Shown: positions 6,618 through 12,085 of the stretch, one piece after another
Numbering within the stretch: the stretch's first letter is position 1
Layout of the letters: the number at the start of each line of letters is the position of its first letter
Assembly: GCA_903858195.1 (NCBI GenBank)
Contig: CAIOHW010000107.1
Coordinates: forward strand, 1-12,085
Origin: Oligoflexia bacterium
GTDB taxonomy: Bacteria; Bdellovibrionota; UBA1018
Direction: 5' to 3'
DNA: 12,085 bases
The notes under the pieces: model-generated
The model's input: only the letters and a program-made list of their open reading frames with translations
What the model was told of the DNA's origin: nothing
Databases searched by the model: none
Program-made: the position numbers and the translations under genes

Positions 6618-7027
6618 TGAACCTGCTCTTCGTGCTGCACTTTGCTGCGGTGGGCTTCATGACGGGCTTGATCTGGCTCATCCAGCTGGTGCAGTACCCG
6701 CTGATGGCTGCCGTGGGAGAGGCACAGTTCAAGGCCTATCACCTCGGTCACAGCACGCGGATCAGCTTCATCGTCCTGCCCGTGATGCTCGGTGAACTTG
6801 CGACCGCAGCACTCCTTTACCTTCGGGACGGGCCCGCAGGCGGGTGGTGCCTGCTCCTCACGCTGGTCTGTTTTGCATCAACTGCGATTTGGTCAGTGCC
6901 CTGCCACCAGAGGCTCTCTCAGGGGTTTGATGCCCGTGCCCACGCGAGACTCGTTTCGACCAACTGGATTCGGACGCTCGCTTGGACGATCCATCTGGGC
7001 GTGTGCGCATCCATGCTGTCGCACTAG
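6617..7027 (+). CDS. Small four-helix integral membrane protein, unknown function
   Basis: 136 residues with four predicted membrane spans: about 5-25, 48-69, 76-95 and 115-134. Polar landmarks recur at the membrane edges: IQLVQYPLM, H42/H45 in YHLGHSTR, PCHQRLSQGFD (95-105) and LVSTNWIRTLAW (112-123). The PxHxxL...LVxxNWIRTxxW pattern is reminiscent of uncharacterised bacterial membrane proteins. I know of no function and assign none. ATG 6617 shares its A with the TAA stop of the radical SAM gene, and AGGA at 6602-6605 serves as ribosome binding site. The coupling suggests the two proteins work together, perhaps with the membrane protein supplying or holding a lipid-like substrate; that part is inference. 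Confidence 0.8.
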   Translation: MNLLFVLHFAAVGFMTGLIWLIQLVQYPLMAAVGEAQFKAYHLGHSTRISFIVLPVMLGELATAALLYLRDGPAGGWCLLLTLVCFASTAIWSVPCHQRLSQGFDARAHARLVSTNWIRTLAWTIHLGVCASMLSH

Positions 7028-7055
7028 GTTTTCGCGCCAGTGCGGATGACCCGGG

Positions 7056-7859
7056 CTAGAGCAGCTCGTGGATTGCGGCGAGAAAGTCGACTAGCGCGAT
7101 GGGCTTTGAGAACACAGGCCACTTGCCTGCCCTTGAGAGAGCCTTCAGGGCGGTGACTGCGTTCTTGGGATGGGCCTGCTCGCTCAGAAGCAGGATCAGC
7201 GGGGGGGCATCGGACCGGTGGTTGAGCTCTTTCAGGAACGGGGCCCAGGTCGAGGCGGGAATCCCGTCGAGATCCATTACGGCAAGATCAGCCGATTCGA
7301 TTTCATCAAAATCCTGCCCGCCTTTTGTCCCCAGGCCAGGCGACCCGAGGTCACGCGCCTGCCAGAGTGCGGGCGTCCAATGACCCAGCGATCGCGCCTG
7401 CGCGGCACGAGCTGCATTTCCGTCCGAGAAAAAGAGCACTCGCTTTTTTCTGGAGCGCGGGGGTTTTTGAGAGGTTGACTTCCGGTCGGTTGAAAGCGCC
7501 TGAGCGAAGAGGTCGCGCATGGAGACGACTCCGACGAGGCGCCTCGAACCCTGCACGATCGGGAGGTGCCGGATGCGCTTGGCCAGCATCAGCGGACCCG
7601 CCTCATTCAGGCGGTCCATCGGAAGCGTCACCACCGGTCTGCTCATGAGGTGGGCCACGGGTTTTTCCCAGTGACCTCCGTGCTGGATCTTGTCGATCCA
7701 CTTCAGGAGATCACGCTCTGTGAAGATCCCTTGAAGCTCGTCCGGACGACTGGGCGACATGATGAGCAGAGATCCAACATCACGCTCCCTCATCAGGCGC
7801 ACGCACTCGGCAATCGGAGTGTGGCTGGAGACGCAGAGTGCCGCCGAAGGCTGGATCAC
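7056..7859 (-). CDS. CBS-pair protein fused to a receiver-like domain
   Basis: 267 residues. Residues 1-122 are two CBS repeats, each closing with the usual signature: GIFTERDLLKW (44-54) and GVVSMRDLFAQAL (110-122). CBS pairs generally sense adenine nucleotides or SAM. A basic linker (123-139, KSTSQKPPRSRKKR) leads to a domain at about 140-267 with response-regulator order: VLFFSDGN (strand 1, only one of the usual acidic pair), DLAVMDLDG with D196 at the phospho-acceptor position, LILLLS, and VFSKPIALVDFL with K252-P at the conserved Lys-Pro. It therefore looks like a degenerate receiver; phosphorylation is doubtful. No DNA-binding or enzymatic output domain is present. Start is GTG 7859, four bases after the stop of the 86-residue gene, whose A/G-rich lysine tail provides AAGAAG as ribosome binding site. 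Last gene of the putative aconitase operon. Confidence 0.82.
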   Translation of the reverse strand: MIQPSAALCVSSHTPIAECVRLMRERDVGSLLIMSPSRPDELQGIFTERDLLKWIDKIQHGGHWEKPVAHLMSRPVVTLPMDRLNEAGPLMLAKRIRHLPIVQGSRRLVGVVSMRDLFAQALSTDRKSTSQKPPRSRKKRVLFFSDGNAARAAQARSLGHWTPALWQARDLGSPGLGTKGGQDFDEIESADLAVMDLDGIPASTWAPFLKELNHRSDAPPLILLLSEQAHPKNAVTALKALSRAGKWPVFSKPIALVDFLAAIHELL

Positions 7860-7863
7860 AAAA

Positions 7864-8124
7864 TCACTTCTTTTTTTTCTGGAGGGGCTTTCCCGTCTTG
7901 AGTTCCTTCTCGATCAGGCTTCGCTTCTCGATCGATGCAAGCTTCCGGGCGTCCGCAAGGATCGAATCGATGGCCGCAATTTCGTCTTCCAGCTCCCAGC
8001 GGGCAAGGAGATTGGCTGCGATCTCTTCGTGGGTCTCGGGCTGCTTGAAGCTGTCGTGGACCTTGAGCTTGTGGCGCAGACCCAGCTGCCTGAGCAGGAG
8101 TTCGCGTTTCGTTTCTTTTTGCAT
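7864..8124 (-). CDS. Small charged helical protein with poly-lysine tail, unknown
   Basis: 86 residues from ATG 8124 (MQKETKRELLLRQLGLRHK). Rich in K, E, R and L, without hydrophobic or signal segments, and predicted largely helical or coiled-coil. It ends in KPLQKKKK. The same frame stays open upstream to about 8331, but that part lies antiparallel-free within the end of the sulfatase-superfamily gene on the same strand and has a shuffled, low-quality composition, so I take the inner ATG. No good Shine-Dalgarno is visible. It sits 38 bases after the sulfatase-superfamily stop and 4 bases before the CBS gene start, a position typical of an operon member. The tail is encoded over an 8-base A-run (7871-7878 as T on the plus strand). 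No homologue recognised. Confidence 0.6.
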   Translation of the reverse strand: MQKETKRELLLRQLGLRHKLKVHDSFKQPETHEEIAANLLARWELEDEIAAIDSILADARKLASIEKRSLIEKELKTGKPLQKKKK

Positions 8125-8152
8125 GACTGAGAGTCTAGACGACGAGGTGATG

Positions 8153-8172
8153 CTATTCGAGCCTATTCGAGC
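8153..8172. repeat. 10-base perfect tandem duplication
   Basis: CTATTCGAGC occurs twice head to tail at 8153-8162 and 8163-8172. The right copy contains the TAG stop (minus strand) of the sulfatase-superfamily gene, the left copy is in the spacer. A recent slippage duplication is the simplest reading; it leaves the coding frame intact. Confidence 0.85.
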
Positions 8173-9851
8173 ACAAGCCTTCCTTCGGAGAGAATCCGGG
8201 AATGCAGCCTGCCCAGCCGCTGCATGCAGCCGGGAGTCGACTCGTTCATGTAGATCCCGGCACAGTCGCGCGCAATACGATTGCGTTCGACCCAGAGGGT
8301 ATCGAGCGGCACTCCGGCAGCCTCCAGCCACAGGCCGGGGAGAAATCCCAGATCCAGAGGTTCTTCATTCGATGGAGCAGGGAACACCTTGGCCGCACGC
8401 TCGCGCCCTCCCGGAACGGCCGGGATCGCAAAGTAGGTGTGGTAGGGGTTGTCCTTCGAGTCTTGAATGCGGTTTGAGGAACTCGTATCGGTCTGGGCGA
8501 GAGTCGGGCGATGGTCGCCAAAGTGCATGACCGAAAACGGGCGCCTGCCTTCGAGCTTCTGGAGATCGGCCAAAAACTGCTTCATGTCGACCGAAGACTG
8601 CGTCAGCCGCGAGCGAAACTCCTGGAATGGGCATTCCTGGCATCCCGGCGGGCCATGTGGGCCGTGGTTCAGGATCGTGCGCATCCAGATGAAAATCGGG
8701 CGCGAGGGGTCGTCGCGGTTTCGCATCCGGATGCGGTTCAGCACCTCGGCGTAAAAGTCGCTGTCAGGATTGTGCCACACCTGAGTTCTGTCCCAGCCCA
8801 GATTGTAGGGGGAGTAGAACTCCTCGAATCCCATCGAACGGTAAAAGGTCTCGGCGTTGACGTACTGGTTCTCGACCGGAAAGAGCACGATCGTGCGGTA
8901 GCCGAGGCGCTTGAGCAGTGCGGGCAGGGCGTCGTGGACCTGGTTGACCAGCAGGTGGGGCACGTAAAATCCCATGTCTCCGATGGCAGTTCCCGGAATG
9001 GCCGAAAGCAGGGTGAAGGACGAAAGCCAGGTGCCGCCGCCAAAAGTATGCACCTTGAGCTTTCCGTGGGCACCGTCGGCAGGCTGGAAGTAGGCGTCTT
9101 CGTCCGCATTGAAAGCGGTGCGGTAGAGCCCGCGCGGGTCGAAGATGGACTCGGCCAGGATTCCCACGAGGTCAGGAAGCGGCTCGGATCTCGCCGAGAC
9201 CTTGGCGAGGGCAGGTGCTTCGCCCTCGAAACGGGGCGCGCCCGGCGCGGGCGTGCCCTCGAGCGGACGCAGAGTGAGTTCAAAACCGGTGATGCTGGCA
9301 ACGAAGGTCGAAAGCGGATGCCTGCGCACGTGCATCGGGCTTGCAACCCGGATCTCGGGGGCTTCCCAGAGCGTGCCCATCGGAATTGCAGCAAGCACCA
9401 TTGCAGCCATTCCTGCTCCGCGTGTGCGTCGGGTGCGGCTGCCCTGGCGCCGAATGGCTTTACCATCGAGACGCCACATCCATGCCAGGTAGCCCGTCGC
9501 CACAATCAGCCCGACGGCCACCGCAGCCATCTGCCAGCCTTTCAGGTAATGAAGGCCGGTTTCATACAGGGTGCCTGAGCTCAGGAACTTGAGATCGCTC
9601 CAAAGCATCGGGCGCTGGAGGAGGTTTGCCTTCTGTCTTGCAGCAAAAAGGGCGAGCACCAGGATTCCAAGCCCAAGATGCAGCGAAAAGCGGCTCCGGC
9701 CTGTCACTCCCAGAAGGCCGCCCACCACGACACCCATGATCCCGAGCAGGAAGACACGAGGAAGGATCCCTCCCCACTCGGCCTCAAGAAGCACGAAAAA
9801 GAGCGCAATGACCGGTAGCAACCAGCCGCTGCGTGCCAGGGCAGCCCTCAA
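8163..9851 (-). CDS. Membrane sulfatase-superfamily enzyme (LtaS/OpgB-like transferase)
   Basis: 562 residues. Alkaline-phosphatase-superfamily membrane enzyme of the LTA synthase/OpgB type, which moves phosphoglycerol or phosphoethanolamine from phospholipids onto envelope glycans. About five membrane spans come first (about 8-25, 31-50, 56-72, 106-127, 147-163). NLLQRPMLWSDLKFL (76-90) is the family's membrane-proximal signature. The periplasmic domain shows the metal and catalytic sites in order: E234 in GILAESIFD, T274 in HTFGGGTW as nucleophile, and G445-D446-H447 in MHFGDHRP. No Cys/Ser-x-Pro-x-Arg sulfatase motif, so not a true sulfatase. The proposed start is TTG 9851, overlapping the aconitase TGA by 2-4 bases; no better start precedes the first membrane helix. 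In a Gram-negative the acceptor could be a periplasmic glucan or LPS; unknown here. A 10-base tandem repeat lies over its stop codon. Confidence 0.85.
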   Translation of the reverse strand: MRAALARSGWLLPVIALFFVLLEAEWGGILPRVFLLGIMGVVVGGLLGVTGRSRFSLHLGLGILVLALFAARQKANLLQRPMLWSDLKFLSSGTLYETGLHYLKGWQMAAVAVGLIVATGYLAWMWRLDGKAIRRQGSRTRRTRGAGMAAMVLAAIPMGTLWEAPEIRVASPMHVRRHPLSTFVASITGFELTLRPLEGTPAPGAPRFEGEAPALAKVSARSEPLPDLVGILAESIFDPRGLYRTAFNADEDAYFQPADGAHGKLKVHTFGGGTWLSSFTLLSAIPGTAIGDMGFYVPHLLVNQVHDALPALLKRLGYRTIVLFPVENQYVNAETFYRSMGFEEFYSPYNLGWDRTQVWHNPDSDFYAEVLNRIRMRNRDDPSRPIFIWMRTILNHGPHGPPGCQECPFQEFRSRLTQSSVDMKQFLADLQKLEGRRPFSVMHFGDHRPTLAQTDTSSSNRIQDSKDNPYHTYFAIPAVPGGRERAAKVFPAPSNEEPLDLGFLPGLWLEAAGVPLDTLWVERNRIARDCAGIYMNESTPGCMQRLGRLHSRILSEGRLVLE

Positions 9852-12085
9852 ATCAGCTGCCTCAGGACATACGGAAGAATCCCGCCGTGCTTGAAGTACT
9901 CAACTTCATTGGGCGTATCGGCGCGTGAAAGCGCCGTGAAGGACTGGGTAGCGCCATCCTTGCCGGTTGCCTTGACGGTGATCTTCATGCCCGGAGCGAG
10001 CTCTCCGAGTCCCTCGATGTCGAAGGTTTCGGTGCCCGTGAGTCCGAGTGACTTGGCGTTCTCGCCATTGATGAATTGGAGTGGAAGCACACCCATGCCC
10101 ACGAGATTCGAACGATGGATTCGCTCAAAGCTCTCGGCAATCACGGCGCGAACGCCCTGGAGCTTGGGCCCCTTGGCGGCCCAGTCACGCGAGCTTCCGG
10201 TGCCGTACTCCTTGCCGGCGATCACGATCGAGGGCGTGCCATCGGCGATGTACTGCATGGCTGCATCGTAGATCGACATCTGCTTTCCGGTCGGATGGTG
10301 GATCGTGACTCCGCCTTCGACTCCGGGAACAAGCTGGTTCTTGAGCCTCACATTGGCGAATGTCCCGCGGGCCATGACTTCGTGGTTGCCGCGCCTGGCG
10401 CCGTAGGAGTTGAAGTCCTCGGGCTTGACCCCAAGGCTGATCAGATACTGGCCTGCCGGAGACTTGGAACTGAAGGATCCTGCCGGCGAGATGTGATCGG
10501 TGGTGATCGAGTCGCCCAGAAGTGCAAGCACGCGAGCCTTCTTGATGTCAGTCACGGGAGCTGGTTTTGCCGTGATGCCGTCAAAGAAGGGAGGCTCCTT
10601 GATGTAGGTCGACTTTGCGTCCCATTGGTAGAGTTTGCCTTCCGGTACCTGGATGGCCTGCCAGGGTTTCGGGCCCTTGAAGACATCCGAATAGCTCTTC
10701 TTGAACTGTGCCGATGTGACCACGCGGTTGGCCGTTGCGTGGATCTCGTCATCCGAAGGCCAGATTTCCTTTAAAAATACGGGCTTTCCATCTTTGCCCG
10801 TTCCGATCGGATCCTTCGTGAGATCGAGGGTGGTCGAACCCGCGATGGCATAGGCAACGACCAGCGGGGGGCTTGCCAGGTAGTTGGCACGAACCTGCGC
10901 GTGGACGCGGCCTTCGAAGTTGCGATTGCCCGAGAGCACGCTCGAGACCGAGAGATTGCCCTCGGTGATCGCTTTTCCGATGTGGTCGGGAAGCGGGCCG
11001 CTGTTGCCGATGCAGGTCGTGCAGCCATAGCCGACGACATGAAACTGGAGTGCTTCCATGTGGGTGAGCAGTCCCGCCTCCTTCAAGTAGTCGGTCACGA
11101 CCTGGGATCCAGGAGCGAGCGAAGTCTTGACCCAGGGCTTGACCGTGAGGCCCTTGGCCACTGCGTTCTTGGCAAGAAGGCCCGCCGCAATCAGCACTCC
11201 GGGGTTGGAGGTGTTGGTGCAGCTCGTGATTGCGGCAATCACCACATCTCCGTGCTTGAGGTCGTACCTGGCACCTGCCGGCTCGGTGACTGCGACCTTG
11301 GCTGCATTCCGGGCGGCATCCGCCTGGGTGAACTCATTGAGGGCGGTGTTGAACGAATCCCTGACCTTGGAAAGCGCCACGCGATCCTGAGGGCGTGCCG
11401 GCCCTGCAAGCGAGGGCTCGACGGTTGCGAGATCGAGCTCCAGCCGATCGGAGTACTCGGGCTCGGGCGTCTTGCCTGCTTCAAACCAGAGGCCCTGCTC
11501 CTTGTAATAGGCTTCGACGAGCGCGGCTTTTTCTTCGCGATTGGTGAGCCTGAGGTACTCGGTGGTCTGTGCATCGACCGGAAACAGGCCGGCAGTCGCG
11601 CCATACTCGGGGGCCATGTTGGCGATCGTGGCGCGGTCGGCAAGGGTGAGGCTCGCGAGCCCGGGTCCGTAGAACTCCACGAACTTTCCAACCACACCCT
11701 TCTTGCGGAGCATCTGGGTGACGGTGAGCACGAGATCGGTTGCAGTCATTCCAGGCGAGAGTTTGCCCGTGAGCTTGAAGCCGACGACCTGGGGGATGAG
11801 CATCGTGCAGGGCTGGCCGAGCATTGCTGCTTCGGCTTCGATGCCGCCGACACCCCAGCCAAGACATCCGAGGCCATTGATCATCGTGGTGTGCGAGTCC
11901 GTGCCCACGAGCGTATCGGGATACACCCACTGCTTGGAATCCTTCTCTCCCACCATGGCGACGTGGGCGAGGTATTCGAGGTTCACCTGATGGACGATGC
12001 CCGTGTCAGGGGGGACGACGCGGAAGTTGCGAAACGCATTCTGGCCCCAGCGCAGGAACTCGTAGCGTTCACCATTTCGCGAAAA
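9848..12085 (-). CDS. acnA: Aconitate hydratase (AcnA/IRP1 type), 5' end outside window
   Basis: Interconverts citrate and isocitrate in the TCA cycle in the cytoplasm. 745 residues are present; the frame is open to the right edge. The first codons in view already match AcnA (NGERYEFLRWGQNAFRNF, PDTGIVHQVNLEYLA), so the GTG at 11986 is internal and about 150 N-terminal residues are missing compared with the usual 890-900. Seen: YPDTLVGTDSHTTMINGLG, GVGGIEAEAAMLGQP, the three [4Fe-4S] cysteines in TSCTNTSNPG (codon 11219-11221) and YGCTTCIGNSGPL (codons 11021-11023 and 11012-11014), and the swivel domain with GARRGNHEVMARGTF and GKEYGTGSSRDWAAKGP. The family is complete to its usual C-terminus. 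The stop overlaps the start of the sulfatase-superfamily gene, making it the upstream gene of a four-gene run. Mitochondrial-type and AcnB aconitases are excluded by motif order. Confidence 0.97.
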   Translation of the reverse strand, partial: FSRNGERYEFLRWGQNAFRNFRVVPPDTGIVHQVNLEYLAHVAMVGEKDSKQWVYPDTLVGTDSHTTMINGLGCLGWGVGGIEAEAAMLGQPCTMLIPQVVGFKLTGKLSPGMTATDLVLTVTQMLRKKGVVGKFVEFYGPGLASLTLADRATIANMAPEYGATAGLFPVDAQTTEYLRLTNREEKAALVEAYYKEQGLWFEAGKTPEPEYSDRLELDLATVEPSLAGPARPQDRVALSKVRDSFNTALNEFTQADAARNAAKVAVTEPAGARYDLKHGDVVIAAITSCTNTSNPGVLIAAGLLAKNAVAKGLTVKPWVKTSLAPGSQVVTDYLKEAGLLTHMEALQFHVVGYGCTTCIGNSGPLPDHIGKAITEGNLSVSSVLSGNRNFEGRVHAQVRANYLASPPLVVAYAIAGSTTLDLTKDPIGTGKDGKPVFLKEIWPSDDEIHATANRVVTSAQFKKSYSDVFKGPKPWQAIQVPEGKLYQWDAKSTYIKEPPFFDGITAKPAPVTDIKKARVLALLGDSITTDHISPAGSFSSKSPAGQYLISLGVKPEDFNSYGARRGNHEVMARGTFANVRLKNQLVPGVEGGVTIHHPTGKQMSIYDAAMQYIADGTPSIVIAGKEYGTGSSRDWAAKGPKLQGVRAVIAESFERIHRSNLVGMGVLPLQFINGENAKSLGLTGTETFDIEGLGELAPGMKITVKATGKDGATQSFTALSRADTPNEVEYFKHGGILPYVLRQLI

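Noticed and set aside
7020..7044. Hairpin between the convergent membrane-protein and CBS genes (CGCACT...AGTGCG)
   Set aside because: The stem is short with a bulge and there is no T-run on either strand, so I do not call it a terminator.
8125..8331. N-terminal extension of the 86-residue protein
   Set aside because: It would overlap the same-strand sulfatase-superfamily gene by about 170 bases and has an R/C/S-rich out-of-frame composition.
8511..9578. Long plus-strand open frame of about 355 codons
   Set aside because: Lies fully antisense to the sulfatase-superfamily gene, which has catalytic motifs in order; its product has no recognisable motif and typical GC-driven shadow composition.
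10076..10774. Plus-strand open frame of about 232 codons
   Set aside because: Antisense to the aconitase C-terminal domain; no support of its own.
1..12085. A defence island, prophage, CRISPR or mobile element
   Set aside because: No integrase, transposase, terminal repeats, cas genes or regularly spaced repeats are visible; gene content is mainly housekeeping.

Overview
GC-rich (roughly 60% by eye), densely packed chromosomal DNA from a bacterium. Two genes point to the Bdellovibrionota/former Deltaproteobacteria: a small single-domain bacterial histone of the type described in Bdellovibrio, and the end of an archaeal-type topoisomerase VI A subunit. The other genes fit a free-living Gram-negative (AcnA-type aconitase, BacA/UppP, FKBP lipoprotein, truncated haemoglobin). 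The lineage is inferred; the window holds no rRNA or other marker gene. I saw no mobile element, CRISPR array, tRNA or rRNA.

Layout, left to right. (1) Plus strand, 1-1750: the C-terminal half of topoisomerase VI subunit A runs in from the left edge and overlaps by 4 bases a secreted HExxH metalloprotease-like protein. (2) Minus strand, 2893 down to 1731: an FKBP-type peptidyl-prolyl isomerase lipoprotein, 25 bases, the histone, a strong intrinsic terminator, then a truncated haemoglobin that ends 20 bases inside the protease gene. (3) Plus strand, 3009-3797: undecaprenyl-diphosphatase uppP, convergent by 4 bases with (4) a minus-strand LOG-family nucleotide phosphoribohydrolase (3794-4567). 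(5) Plus strand, 4656-7027: a radical SAM protein with an unusual cysteine spacing, overlapped by one base by a small four-helix membrane protein. (6) Minus strand, 12085 down to 7056: aconitase (open at the right edge), an LtaS/OpgB-type membrane sulfatase-superfamily enzyme, an 86-residue charged protein and a CBS-pair/receiver-like protein, packed tightly enough to be one operon.

The notable theme is DNA packaging: a histone-fold protein and an archaeal/eukaryotic-type type IIB topoisomerase lie within about 1.5 kb of each other. They are on opposite strands, so co-regulation is not shown. The rest is housekeeping: envelope lipid recycling (uppP), envelope glycerophosphate or phosphoethanolamine transfer (sulfatase-superfamily enzyme), the TCA cycle (aconitase), haem-based O2/NO chemistry (globin) and an uncharacterised radical SAM/membrane pair. 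No intergenic stretch exceeds about 115 bases; the longest are 2894-3008 and 4568-4655, both divergent promoter regions.
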